In this document: piece by piece, positions 27,427 through 36,435 of the stretch
Position numbering within the stretch: the first letter of the stretch is position 1
Layout: each line of letters begins with the position of its first letter
From: JAWPMT01 sp965227935
GTDB lineage: Bacteria > Bacteroidota > Bacteroidia > Cytophagales > Cyclobacteriaceae
Length of the DNA stretch: 64,000 nt
NCBI GenBank assembly: GCA_965227935.1
Contig: CBDDGS010000019.1
Coordinates: 1,798,001-1,862,000 of the forward strand
Direction: 5' to 3'
Position numbers and translations under genes: made by a program
Notes under the pieces: generated by a model
The model's input: only the letters and a program-made list of their open reading frames with translations
What the model was told of the DNA's origin: nothing
Database searches by the model: none

Positions 27427-29079
27427 CTACAGTTGTAGCACGTCAAGATTGTCGACCACAAAGTGCTGCTCACCGACGTATTCGCGGAATCCGGATTTCA
27501 CGATCATCTCCATGACCGGGGCCTTGATTCTTGCAAATGTGGCCCGGATCTCCATGTTGCTGAGATCATCCACGAGCTCAAACAATGCCGCCATCGCGGT
27601 GGCATCGATCTCGTTCACACTGCTGAGGTCAAAAACGAACGTATGCACGCCTTTCCTCTCCGCCAACGCCCGCATGATGTTGTCCATCATATAGTTGGAA
27701 TTCGCGTAGTAGAGTGAAGCGTCCATTCGGAAGAAGAGAAACCCCTCAATTTCCCTGGCCTCGGGTGTGATCCTGACATTTCGAAACTGCCGGGTGTCAC
27801 CAATCCTGCCAAGAATGGCCACATTGGGATAGCTTATTCTCCGCACGATGAGGATGATGGAGGCAATGGCTCCCAATAAGATCCCTCTTTGAGCACCGAG
27901 CAATAGCGTCATGATGAATGAAAAGACTGCGACCAAAAAGTCAATTTTCCGTAGGCGAAACAACCGCATCGGTTCCTTGAAGTCTATCAACTTGGTCACG
28001 GCTACAATCACAATCGACGCAAGTACCGCCTTGGGCATGTAGTAAAACAAGGGTGTCAGAAACAGGAGCGTCAATGCGACGGTCAGGGCATTGAAAAAGG
28101 AAGCCCCTGGTGTTCGAGCACCAGACACCCGATTCACGGCCGTTCGGGAAAAACTACCGGCAATTGGGTAGCCACCGAAGAGCCCGGCAGAGGCATTGGA
28201 TACCCCTATGGCCAACAATTCCTGATTCGCGTCGACAGTGTCGCCGTCTTGTGCGGCAAATTTCTTGGCGATGGCAATACCCTCCATGAAACTGATGAGG
28301 GCAATGGTGAAAGCAATGGGCAGCATTTGACGGATTGTGCCCCAGTCGATCTCTGGCCAGCGAAGTGAAGGCAAGCCGTTGGGCACTTCTCCTACGATGG
28401 CAACTCCCGCTTCTTCGAGATCGAAGAAATAGACCGCTATGATGCTCACAGCCACCGTAATGATAGCACCGGGCCACTTAGGGCTGAGTTTTGCCACTAC
28501 TACGAGTAGCGCAATACATCCGAGCCCCAATAGCAACGTGGTGGTATGTAATTGGTGTATCTCACCAACGATCCTCATCAATACCACATGCACCTGCTGG
28601 CTCCCTTCGAAGTCGATCCGAAACAGGTGCTTCACCTGACTGAGCCCAATGATGATCGCTGCCGCCGAGGTGAAACCACTGATCAGCGGTTGTGAAAGGA
28701 AGTTGACCAGAAAGCCTAACCGTAACAGGCCCAAAAGGATTTGGATCGTACCCACCATAACCGCCAGCAGAATGGCCAATGCCCAGTACTGATCGGTGCC
28801 GCTTTGGGCAATGGCCCCGACTCCAGCAGCTACCAGCAGTGAGTCCATCGCCACAGGGCCTACCGAAAGCTGCCTCGACGTACCAAATACCGGGTACAGG
28901 GCCAACGGTACGAGTGCCGCATACAATCCGGCTATGGGTGGTAGTCCAGCTAACAGGGCATAAGCCATGCCCTGCGGGATGAGCATGGTTCCCACAGTGA
29001 TCCCTGCTACGGCATCCTTTCTAAGATCGCGGAGTGGGTAGTTATTGATCCAATTGAGAATTGGAAAAAAATTCCTCAA
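27427..29079 (-). CDS. SulP-family anion (sulfate) transporter with STAS domain, first copy
   Basis: A 550-residue inner-membrane transporter, probably for sulfate. The N-terminal motif TVGTMLIPQGMAYALLAGLPPIAGLYAA is typical of SulP and is followed by about 12-14 membrane helices. A C-terminal STAS domain (residues about 420-550) contains DLSSVNEIDATAM at the regulatory loop. I place the start at the TTG 29077-29079, because translating it as Met gives MRNFFPILNWINNYPLRDL, aligning with MRNYIPFLSSINNYSKSDL at the start of the second SulP protein at 35.5 kb. The frame is open 19 codons further into the upstream gene but without homology. With this start the gap to the molybdopterin gene is two bases. 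Location after a sulfite-oxidase-like complex suggests sulfate export. Confidence 0.88.
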   Translation of the reverse strand: MRNFFPILNWINNYPLRDLRKDAVAGITVGTMLIPQGMAYALLAGLPPIAGLYAALVPLALYPVFGTSRQLSVGPVAMDSLLVAAGVGAIAQSGTDQYWALAILLAVMVGTIQILLGLLRLGFLVNFLSQPLISGFTSAAAIIIGLSQVKHLFRIDFEGSQQVHVVLMRIVGEIHQLHTTTLLLGLGCIALLVVVAKLSPKWPGAIITVAVSIIAVYFFDLEEAGVAIVGEVPNGLPSLRWPEIDWGTIRQMLPIAFTIALISFMEGIAIAKKFAAQDGDTVDANQELLAIGVSNASAGLFGGYPIAGSFSRTAVNRVSGARTPGASFFNALTVALTLLFLTPLFYYMPKAVLASIVIVAVTKLIDFKEPMRLFRLRKIDFLVAVFSFIMTLLLGAQRGILLGAIASIILIVRRISYPNVAILGRIGDTRQFRNVRITPEAREIEGFLFFRMDASLYYANSNYMMDNIMRALAERKGVHTFVFDLSSVNEIDATAMAALFELVDDLSNMEIRATFARIKAPVMEMIVKSGFREYVGEQHFVVDNLDVLQL

Positions 29080-29081
29080 AA

Positions 29082-31940
29082 TCAGTCGTCGATATAGAAC
29101 TTCTCTTTGACAGGTTTCAAAACCCGATTGAACCAAAGCGGCCTCCTAAGATTGTCAGGACCCGGAGCCGGTCTCGTCATGTCCAACCATTTCTTGTAAA
29201 CTTCGTGAGATTTGTCGGTATCGACAAAAACGTCCCCATATCTATCGTCAGGGCCTACATTCTCGAGACGTACTTTTTGGTGCCAGCAGTGCATCCCACT
29301 AATAGGGTCAGGATGCACAGGGAAAGTGATGTTTTGATGGACGCCGCCATCACTCCAGAATATCCTGGAGGAATCATTGTCTGCGCTGTTGAATGGTCGT
29401 ACACCCTGCAAAACCCTCATCTTCCAACCCTTGCTCGTCTTGTCGAGTGAGACGGTATTGGTTGCCCATCTGTTGCCTTCCTTGTCCTGTGGCCTTCTCC
29501 AGCGGCCGAGGTGGTGGGAACAGGCGATGACACCTGGTTTCATTCCTTGTGTCACCCAAACGCGATCCACGAAGTAGCCGATTTCAGTATTGACCTTGAT
29601 CAAATCACCGTCAGCCAGTTTGAACTTCGTCGCATCATCAGGATGCATCCAGATCGGGTTGCGATTGGCAATCTCTGTGAGCCACTTGGCATTGCCGGAG
29701 CGGCTGTGGATCAGTACGGGCAATCGGAAGGTGGGCACCAGAGGATAATCCCCTTTCTCACGGTCCATCTCCTCTTCGTGCACGTGGCTCTTGATGTAGA
29801 CCGGTATGTCGTACTCGGGCCACTTCCAGTCTACCATCGTTTGCGAGAAGAATTCCTGTTTCCTCGATGGGGTTGGGAAGCCCACCATGGCTTTGCCATT
29901 CACTTCGATACCAATGGCTTTCCCGTCTTTTGTGATGACGCCCGTTTTCTTGTCGGTCTTTGACCCTTTCAAATCTTCCTCGGAAAGGGGGTTCTCATTC
30001 TTGAGATAAGACGTTTTCTCCACTTCAAAGGCGCCATACTTCCTCATGAAATCGAGCGGCGATAATCCCTCCTTCTCCGCGGCCTCCGGCAATCCTTTTG
30101 TGTTTTCGAAGATGTACTGATAGTACTCGTCGATCGTGATCTTTTCGCCTTTGCGATAGGGCGACTCAAAGTGTTTCTTCACACCCATGCTGCCATCAGG
30201 ATCGATGCGCCAGGATAGCTCTATCCAGAACTCATCCTCTTCCCAAACCTCTCCGGGATTGACCTCATAGGTAAATTCAAATGGCTTGCCTTCGCGTCTG
30301 GCATATTCCCTCATCACCGGCTGGCGGAAGGCGATCCACATGCCTGAGTGGGTCTCGTAGCTATTGATATCGTGTCGCTCAGAGGCGTGACCCATAGGCA
30401 GCACGTAATCGGCGTAGTAAGCCGTTTCGTTCCATGTTGGGGTAAGCGCGATGTGCAGGTCGACCATGTCATGGTCACTCAGCGCCTCAATCCATGAGAA
30501 CCCATCAGGATACGTCCAAACGGGATTGAATACCCTCGTGAAGTACACTGACATCTTTCCTCTGCCCTCTTTGAGGAAGTGTGGCAGCAGCTGACTCAAT
30601 TCGTGAAACGCCAGCGGGTACTCCTTTGGATAGTGTAGCTCATTCCAGAACTTATGCGCTGGTGGCACATCGAAGAACTTCGGCTTGAACTTGTTCCAGG
30701 CACTTGGAGAGGTGCCACCTATGGTACCTACCGAGCCGGTAATGACACTGAGGAATTGCAAGCTTCGGGCCACAGCCCATCCTCCCAGATTGCCGCTACC
30801 GGCACTACGCCAGTTGTGGCAAGCAAACCTGGATCCAGCCTGTCCTATTTCACGCGCAACTTCAATGATGGTCTCTGCCTTTACACCTGTCTCGCTTTCG
30901 GCGAACTCCGGGGTGTACTCAGCGTACTCCTCTATCACCTTCTCAATGAAGTCGTCAAAGGTGCCATCAGCGTTTGGATGTTTGGCTTCCATGTATTCCT
31001 GCCAATTCATCCAATTCTCCATATACTCCCGGTTGTATAGCCCTTCCTCCAAGATGATCTTCACCATCGCCAATAGTGCAGCAGCTTCCGTGCCCGGATA
31101 TGTGGGCATCCAGTAGTTGGACATGCTCGCGGTATTGGACAGTCTGGGATCCATGACTGCCAACTTTGCGCCTTTCATCATGCCTTCCATGATGCGCTGT
31201 GCGTGAGGGTTAAAGTAGTGTCCCGATTCCAGGTGAGCGCTTACCAGCAGAATGAATTTGGCATTGGCGTGATCGGGGGATGGCCGATCGTATCCCTGCC
31301 AGATGTTGTAACCAAACCTGGCTCCCGAGGAGCAGATGTTTGTATGCGAATTGTGCCCATCCACACCCCATGATCCCAAGACACGATTGGCATAGCCTTC
31401 ATGGCCCGGGCGCCCGACGTGGTAGGCAATCTCGTTGTTTCTTTCCTCCTGGAGCGCCTTGCGGATCCGCCCGGCAATGTCATCTAATACCTCATCCCAA
31501 CTCACACGCTCCCATTCACCAGAACCCCGCTCGCCTTTCCTCTTCAATGGATACAGGATACGGTCTGGGTCAGTGATTTGATTGATGGTGGCTGGGCCCT
31601 TCGCGCAGTTTCTACCTCGGCTACCCGGGTGATAGGGATTGCCCTCAAATTTGCGGACATGGTTCGTGGTCTTGTCCACGTAGGCCAGCAGTCCGCAAGC
31701 AGATTCGCAATTGAAGCAAGTCGTGGGGACGATGCTATAGGTCTTCTTTTCCTTTCTCGCCCATCCCTTGGCTTCATGCTCGGTCCACTCATTCCACTTT
31801 TCAGGCGGAGGGTAGCTTGTCAGCTTGCCGGGCTCCATGATGGGCTCCAGCATAACATCCTCATCCTTGTGAAGGCCAGGAATGATCCGCAGGCTCTCTG
31901 CGATGCGCTCAACGACTGTGGGTTTATGTTTGTAAGGCAT
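29082..31940 (-). CDS. Molybdopterin oxidoreductase catalytic subunit, SoeA/PsrA-like
   Basis: A 952-residue DMSO-reductase-family subunit with no Tat signal, so it should face the cytoplasm. The N-terminal 4Fe-4S site is C75-x2-C78-x3-C82 and C112 (TTCFNCESACG, then GRNCAKGP). The expected molybdenum ligand is Cys203 in TNICSSGARFGY. The C-terminal molydopterin-binding domain includes HPDDATKFKLADGDLIKV. A cytoplasmic orientation, the partner subunit and the sulfur-gene context favour a SoeABC-type sulfite:quinone oxidoreductase over exported polysulfide, thiosulfate or tetrathionate reductases, which carry Tat signals. This is inference: family assignment by eye cannot exclude another substrate such as an arsenic or selenium oxyanion. 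It is 11 bases after the fused FeS/membrane subunit gene and two bases before the SulP gene. Confidence 0.85.
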   Translation of the reverse strand: MPYKHKPTVVERIAESLRIIPGLHKDEDVMLEPIMEPGKLTSYPPPEKWNEWTEHEAKGWARKEKKTYSIVPTTCFNCESACGLLAYVDKTTNHVRKFEGNPYHPGSRGRNCAKGPATINQITDPDRILYPLKRKGERGSGEWERVSWDEVLDDIAGRIRKALQEERNNEIAYHVGRPGHEGYANRVLGSWGVDGHNSHTNICSSGARFGYNIWQGYDRPSPDHANAKFILLVSAHLESGHYFNPHAQRIMEGMMKGAKLAVMDPRLSNTASMSNYWMPTYPGTEAAALLAMVKIILEEGLYNREYMENWMNWQEYMEAKHPNADGTFDDFIEKVIEEYAEYTPEFAESETGVKAETIIEVAREIGQAGSRFACHNWRSAGSGNLGGWAVARSLQFLSVITGSVGTIGGTSPSAWNKFKPKFFDVPPAHKFWNELHYPKEYPLAFHELSQLLPHFLKEGRGKMSVYFTRVFNPVWTYPDGFSWIEALSDHDMVDLHIALTPTWNETAYYADYVLPMGHASERHDINSYETHSGMWIAFRQPVMREYARREGKPFEFTYEVNPGEVWEEDEFWIELSWRIDPDGSMGVKKHFESPYRKGEKITIDEYYQYIFENTKGLPEAAEKEGLSPLDFMRKYGAFEVEKTSYLKNENPLSEEDLKGSKTDKKTGVITKDGKAIGIEVNGKAMVGFPTPSRKQEFFSQTMVDWKWPEYDIPVYIKSHVHEEEMDREKGDYPLVPTFRLPVLIHSRSGNAKWLTEIANRNPIWMHPDDATKFKLADGDLIKVNTEIGYFVDRVWVTQGMKPGVIACSHHLGRWRRPQDKEGNRWATNTVSLDKTSKGWKMRVLQGVRPFNSADNDSSRIFWSDGGVHQNITFPVHPDPISGMHCWHQKVRLENVGPDDRYGDVFVDTDKSHEVYKKWLDMTRPAPGPDNLRRPLWFNRVLKPVKEKFYIDD

Positions 31941-31951
31941 GATTTCAAGGA

Positions 31952-33577
31952 TTAGGTAAGAGGAATTCTTTGAGGTGCTTCGACCCAGATCTTTTCAGTG
32001 ATGTAGATGCCGACGACGGCCAAAACCGCTGCTGCCAGGGCAAGCATTTCCACCCCTACAAACAAGAGGATCAAAGGCAAGAGGTTGGTCAGCACAATCA
32101 CTCCCATCCAGAAAAGATTGGCGTAACGGCCCTTGACGATCATTTTCACGACTGTTTTCGCGTCCTGCGTGGGATGAGAAATTGAGACCTCGATGGTCAT
32201 GACAAGCACGTTGGCAATGATGCCGCCGATCAGTACCTGAGTAGCCAGGGCCATCCATTCAGTGGGAACATCCATCACAGCACCCATGATCAATACCACA
32301 GCTGCTCCCGCCATCATACTATGAATGAACATGTGCAGCACCATGGATGGGCTCTGCCAGAAGTCCCTGCCCTTGGCCTGTGCAAACAGGAACGCTGTAT
32401 AGATCGCGACCAGCACACCAAACGCGCCTGCTCCCCAGAATCCTATCTGAGCGAGCACCGGGATCTCGAAGAAGATACCTGCCATCCAGGCGGTCACCAG
32501 GCCACCGAATAGTGTAATGGAATAACCGCCCTTGACCAGCCAGCTCTCCCAATGAGGCCGCAGCAGCACATACAAGAACCGATCGGGGCGATCGAGGTCT
32601 TTGACAAGTAGTGCACCAGTCAATGCCAGAAACACCAATGAAATAGCTCCCGTGGTCAGGGCAAACGTGGCATTCGCAGCGAGCCCCATCAATGAGCCCA
32701 GGAAGTAAACGAGGAACGCCCCTGCTGATATGGCCTTGGTCAGGACATAAGCCGAAACCTCCCAGCCCCAGAGGATCCCCTTGTCAGGCGTGTCGTAGAC
32801 CCGCCGGGCATTGGCGGACCCCATGATGACTTCAACTTGTTTCTGAGGTTGGTCACCTCCATAGGTCGCGACATTCGAGGGTGGCTTGTTGCCATTGAGG
32901 TCTTGTATCATCTCGATCAGATCCTTCCCTTCTGTCAGCTTCTCTGCGTACTTGGCATAGTGTCCTACACCCGTATTCTGTGATCCCCAGATGTACGTAT
33001 TGGATCTCTCTGTAGCAGATGGATTCAGTGAGGCCTCGTCACCATCCACGTAGTAGACGTTGGGCTTGGTGCCCTTTTCAGGTTTTCTTGTTTTCACCTG
33101 TTGCGTAGCAATGAGCTTCGAGATCTCCGAGTGAGGATCGTCCATGTCGCCGGAAATGATGGCGTGCTCAGGGCACACATTGACACAGGCAGGCTCGAGG
33201 CCAATATCTGTTCGGTGCGCACAGTAGTTGCACTTCGCGGCCGTATTCGTCTCAGGATCGATGTAAAGCGCGTCATAGGGGCATGCCTGCATACAGGATT
33301 TGCAACCAATGCAGCGGTCGTTGTTGAAATCGACGATACCATCCTCTCGGGTAAACAGCGCTTCCGTGGGGCAGATGCTCACGCAGGGGGCATCCGTACA
33401 ATGGTTGCAACGGGTGACTGAAAATACCCTGCGGGTATCGGGGAATGTACCCTTTTCAGTTTGCTTCACCCAGGTTCTGTTGACGCCCACCGGCACATCG
33501 TGCTCTGATTTACAGGCTACAGTGCATGCGTGACAGCCAATGCACTTTCTGTTGTCTATTACAAATCCAAATTTCAT
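31952..33577 (-). CDS. Fused four-cluster ferredoxin and NrfD/DmsC-like membrane subunit (SoeB-SoeC type)
   Basis: A 541-residue protein joining two subunits usually encoded separately. Residues 1-185 form a DmsB-like electron-transfer subunit with Cys motifs for four 4Fe-4S clusters: CIGCHACTVAC, CNHCTDAPCVSIC, CIGCKSCMQAC and CNYCAHRTDIG with CVNVCP. A linker of about 90 residues follows (WGSQNTGVGHYAKYAEKLTEGK). From about residue 270 there are roughly eight predicted membrane helices (ISAGAFLVYFLGSLMGLAA onward) of the NrfD/DmsC type that exchange electrons with the quinone pool. It precedes the catalytic subunit by 11 bases. It should carry electrons from the molybdenum centre into quinone. 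The start is ATG at 33577; the promoter lies somewhere in 33578-33763. Confidence 0.87.
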   Translation of the reverse strand: MKFGFVIDNRKCIGCHACTVACKSEHDVPVGVNRTWVKQTEKGTFPDTRRVFSVTRCNHCTDAPCVSICPTEALFTREDGIVDFNNDRCIGCKSCMQACPYDALYIDPETNTAAKCNYCAHRTDIGLEPACVNVCPEHAIISGDMDDPHSEISKLIATQQVKTRKPEKGTKPNVYYVDGDEASLNPSATERSNTYIWGSQNTGVGHYAKYAEKLTEGKDLIEMIQDLNGNKPPSNVATYGGDQPQKQVEVIMGSANARRVYDTPDKGILWGWEVSAYVLTKAISAGAFLVYFLGSLMGLAANATFALTTGAISLVFLALTGALLVKDLDRPDRFLYVLLRPHWESWLVKGGYSITLFGGLVTAWMAGIFFEIPVLAQIGFWGAGAFGVLVAIYTAFLFAQAKGRDFWQSPSMVLHMFIHSMMAGAAVVLIMGAVMDVPTEWMALATQVLIGGIIANVLVMTIEVSISHPTQDAKTVVKMIVKGRYANLFWMGVIVLTNLLPLILLFVGVEMLALAAAVLAVVGIYITEKIWVEAPQRIPLT

Positions 33578-33763
33578 GTGAGTGGGGTCATGTCAAAGTA
33601 GTATAAATGTTCGTTCGTTGTTTTTCTTCATATGCCGGTTTCACAATGGCCTCACGGGCGAATCTTCGAGGCATGAGCGTTATTATTTTAACACCGCCAG
33701 GCCTGCGACCATTCAGGATTTCCACGTCCATTGAGAAATGTCATATATGTTCTTTGTTCTGTT

Positions 33764-35521
33764 TCATGGCACCTCTTCTTTGGTCTTCTTCCATGAGACG
33801 TTGGATTGGTTTTCACCAAGATTCGTCTGGAAACCGAAGGTGCTTTCCTTCATTTTTATGCCATCGTAGCACGCAAGCGCTTCCGTGATGTTGTCAAAAA
33901 AGCTTTCACTGCCGAACTCCTCCAGGAGTTGATTCTTCATCATTATATCCCGCACGGGCCCTTTCAAACCAGCAAAGACCAGGTCGATGCCCCTTTCGTC
34001 CAGCTCCGTGTGGAGGTCTTTCAGCAGATGGACGCCAGTAGAGTCCAGTGAATTAATGGCTTCCGCATTGATGATGATCAGTCGCAGGTTCTTCCTTTGT
34101 AGGATCTGCTCTTCAATGATCTGCTGGAAGAGGTGAGAATTGGCGAAGAACAGCTGCGCATCAAATCGAAAGATGAGCACGCCCTCAAGTTCTACAGCCT
34201 CCGGAAATCGGCTGATATTTCGGAATGTGTTTCCTCTGGGTACTTTCCCAAGGATGGCGTAATGCGGGTAAGAGCTCTGATAAAGTACCATGACCAGTGA
34301 CAGCCCCACACCCATGAGTATACCGGTCTCGATACCTAGTGCCAGCGTCGCCACAAACGTCACGACCAACATCAGCAGGTCACGCTTGTCAGTCTTCCAT
34401 AGGTGGACGATTTCCTTGTAGTCGATGAGGCCAAATACCGCGACCATGATCACCGAGGCCAGCAGCGCTTTGGGCAGGTAATAAAACAACGGAGTGAGAA
34501 AGAGCAAAGTCAGCACGATCAGCAAGGCGCTGATCATCGAAGCCACACCCGTTTTGGCCCCGGCCTGATCGTTCACTGCCGTTCTGGAGAAGCCGCCAGT
34601 CGTTGGGAAGGAGCTGAAAAGCGCCCCTCCGATATTGGCCAATCCAAGTCCAATGAGTTCCTGATTAGCACGGAGCTTGTAGTTCTTGTGCTTGGCTTGA
34701 ATGGCTTTGGCCACAGCAATGGACTCCATGAAGCCAATCAGTGCAATGGTGAGCGCAGTCGGTAGCAGCGCCTGGACACTGTCCATATTGATCGCCGGCA
34801 ATGAGAATGGCGGAAATCCGGCCGGTACTTCCTTTACTATCTGAACACCCAAACCTTCCAGTCCCAAAAAGTAAACAACTGCGATGCCTGCCGTCACGGC
34901 CACGAGTGGGCCCGGGATCTTTTTGACAAATCGTTTGAACAGCAGAATGATAGCAATCCCACCAATTCCCAGAGCCAACGTGACGAGGTGAACATTCGAG
35001 ATATTGGAGAATGCCTCCCCCAGAATGACATGGATGTGATTGCTCCTCGCAATGTCGATCCCCAGCAGGTGCTTCAATTGGTTCAAGCCAATGATTAGTG
35101 CTGCCGCTGAGGTAAAGCCGCTGATCACGGGGTGAGACAGGAAGTTGACCAGGAAGCCCAGCTTGAATACACCCAACAGCAATTGGATCACACCGACAAG
35201 CAGTGCCAGCAAAATCGCCAAAGCGATAAACTCCCCAGAACCGATTTCAGCAATCGCCCCAACCCCGCTTGCTATGAGTAGCGAAACCATCGCGACCGGA
35301 CCGACAGCCAATTGCCTCGAGGTTCCAAAGAGTGCGTAAAGTATGAGCGGTATCGTGGAGGCATATAGGCCATAGATCGGGGGCAACCCAGCGATCATAG
35401 CATAAGCCATCCCTTGTGGAATAAGCATCACTCCTACCGTCAGACCGGCGGAGAGGTCCCCAGAAAGATCACTCTTCGAATAGTTATTGATGCTTGATAA
35501 GAATGGGATATAGTTTCTCAT
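33764..35521 (-). CDS. SulP-family anion (sulfate) transporter with STAS domain, second copy
   Basis: A 585-residue inner-membrane transporter closely related to the one at 27.4-29.1 kb over its whole length (MLIPQGMAYAMIAGLPPIYGLYA; TGGFSRTAVNDQAGAKTG; FLTPLFYYLPKALLASVI). The STAS domain after about residue 430 holds INSLDSTGVHLL, where the Ser/Thr is the usual regulatory position. A C-terminal tail of about 35 residues (ACYDGIKMKESTFGFQ onward) is absent from the first copy. It has its own promoter with operator site 2 and is followed by a gap before the fused FeS subunit gene. Sulfate, sulfite or bicarbonate are all possible for SulP; the context supports an inorganic sulfur anion. Confidence 0.9.
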   Translation of the reverse strand: MRNYIPFLSSINNYSKSDLSGDLSAGLTVGVMLIPQGMAYAMIAGLPPIYGLYASTIPLILYALFGTSRQLAVGPVAMVSLLIASGVGAIAEIGSGEFIALAILLALLVGVIQLLLGVFKLGFLVNFLSHPVISGFTSAAALIIGLNQLKHLLGIDIARSNHIHVILGEAFSNISNVHLVTLALGIGGIAIILLFKRFVKKIPGPLVAVTAGIAVVYFLGLEGLGVQIVKEVPAGFPPFSLPAINMDSVQALLPTALTIALIGFMESIAVAKAIQAKHKNYKLRANQELIGLGLANIGGALFSSFPTTGGFSRTAVNDQAGAKTGVASMISALLIVLTLLFLTPLFYYLPKALLASVIMVAVFGLIDYKEIVHLWKTDKRDLLMLVVTFVATLALGIETGILMGVGLSLVMVLYQSSYPHYAILGKVPRGNTFRNISRFPEAVELEGVLIFRFDAQLFFANSHLFQQIIEEQILQRKNLRLIIINAEAINSLDSTGVHLLKDLHTELDERGIDLVFAGLKGPVRDIMMKNQLLEEFGSESFFDNITEALACYDGIKMKESTFGFQTNLGENQSNVSWKKTKEEVP

Positions 35522-35536
35522 AAAAGTGGACCCTTA

Positions 35537-35580
35537 CAAATAAACGCAATGAAGGGTCTCAACTCTGTAACATTTGTTAC
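35537..35580 (-). promoter_or_regulatory. Promoter with CRP/FNR-type operator for the second SulP gene (site 2)
   Basis: The palindrome GTAACATTTGTTAC at 35567-35580 has the same GTAAC and GTTAC half-sites as site 1. The downstream box TTTATTTG (35537-35544, minus strand) is a weaker form of TAnnTTTG, with one mismatch at the second base. The operator centre is again 36.5 bases from the final G. The predicted transcript begins about 12-15 bases before the ATG at 35521. Confidence 0.75.
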
Positions 35581-35642
35581 CTCCCATCAGGAGCGGTTTT
35601 CTGTCTCATTTAGCCGAAACCCCAGTTTCATTGACCAATGAG

Positions 35643-36137
35643 TCAATATACCTTTTCGCCATTGCTCAGCCAAATACCCCACAGTCTGTTAAAGGCATGC
35701 ACTTCCTCCGTCACGGCATCGGTACTGTCCACCACGCTATTGCCTTGATTCTTCCACTCGAAAATGCCGCCGTACAAGTTCTGCACATCGGTAAAGCCCG
35801 CGTCGATGAGTTGTTCTGATACTTTCTCACTCCGATAACCCACGCTACAGTAGACCACGATTTTCCGGTCTTTGGGAAGACCCGCCACGCGATCCAGTGA
35901 AAAGTCGTCGTAACCTACCCATTGTGCGCCTTCAATCTTGCTCACCTGAAATTCGGCCTTTTCTCGGGCATCTAGCCAGACGATGTCGCTGTTCGTATCT
36001 ACATCTCCCACCGCCACCTCGGGCACGGAGTGACTCAGCAGCGTGCTGAGCATCAACTGGTAGGACTTGCTTTTCACTTCCTGCGCTTTAATTGCATGAG
36101 CCATCAGCAGCAATAGCGCAAGACTCAGTATTCTCAT
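35643..36137 (-). CDS. Exported rhodanese-like sulfurtransferase
   Basis: A 164-residue periplasmic protein with a signal peptide ending near IKAQ and one rhodanese domain (residues about 38-135). The active-site loop has Cys97 in VVYCSVGYRSE, so it can carry persulfide sulfur. VWLDAREKAEFQVSKIEGA is the typical first half of the fold. The ATG overlaps the HMA gene stop by four bases, so it is the last gene of the YeeE operon and is probably translationally coupled. It could deliver sulfur to, or take it from, the YeeE/DUF6691 transporter on the periplasmic side. Confidence 0.9.
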   Translation of the reverse strand: MRILSLALLLLMAHAIKAQEVKSKSYQLMLSTLLSHSVPEVAVGDVDTNSDIVWLDAREKAEFQVSKIEGAQWVGYDDFSLDRVAGLPKDRKIVVYCSVGYRSEKVSEQLIDAGFTDVQNLYGGIFEWKNQGNSVVDSTDAVTEEVHAFNRLWGIWLSNGEKVY

Positions 36138-36424
36138 TCCTCATGCGCGTTGATTCGTCCGATGGCGCAACTGACATAAGACTTCACTTTTTGGAAAGTG
36201 GTGCCGTGGCCAACTTCAGGATAACCCAGCTTTCCCAAGAGGTCGGTCAGGTCCTTTCGCTCGATGTCGTTTCCATGGGTGACTTCCACCTCCCCCTTCT
36301 CGATGTCTACTGATGCGCTGGACACCTGAGACATCTTTTCCAGATTCGTCTTAATGGTATTGGCACAACCCCCGCACTTGAGGTTTTCGATTGTGATGGT
36401 TTCAGTAGTCATTGCTTCTTGCAT
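36134..36424 (-). CDS. Small heavy-metal-associated (HMA) domain protein
   Basis: A 96-residue cytoplasmic protein with one HMA fold. The metal-binding loop is LKCGGCANTIKTNL (CxxC), followed by VEVTHGNDIERKDLTDLLGKLGY. The C-terminal extension TFQKVKSYVSCAIGRINAHEE has a third Cys. The ATG at 36424 is used here; a second in-frame ATG at 36412 (MTTETI) is also possible and is preceded by AAGAAG. It lies between the DUF6691 and rhodanese genes. In this position the CxxC might bind Cu or relay sulfur rather than act in the copper efflux system at 9.6-18.7 kb. The function is unknown. Confidence 0.82.
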   Translation of the reverse strand: MQEAMTTETITIENLKCGGCANTIKTNLEKMSQVSSASVDIEKGEVEVTHGNDIERKDLTDLLGKLGYPEVGHGTTFQKVKSYVSCAIGRINAHEE

Positions 36425-36435
36425 TTAAATGGTCA

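Noticed and set aside
33578..33763. A fourth GTAAC-type operator for the molybdenum operon
   Set aside because: No GTAAC-N4-GTTAC and no TAnnTTTG box was found in this stretch; GTTATTATTTTAAC-like sequence is too degenerate. Control of this operon remains unknown.
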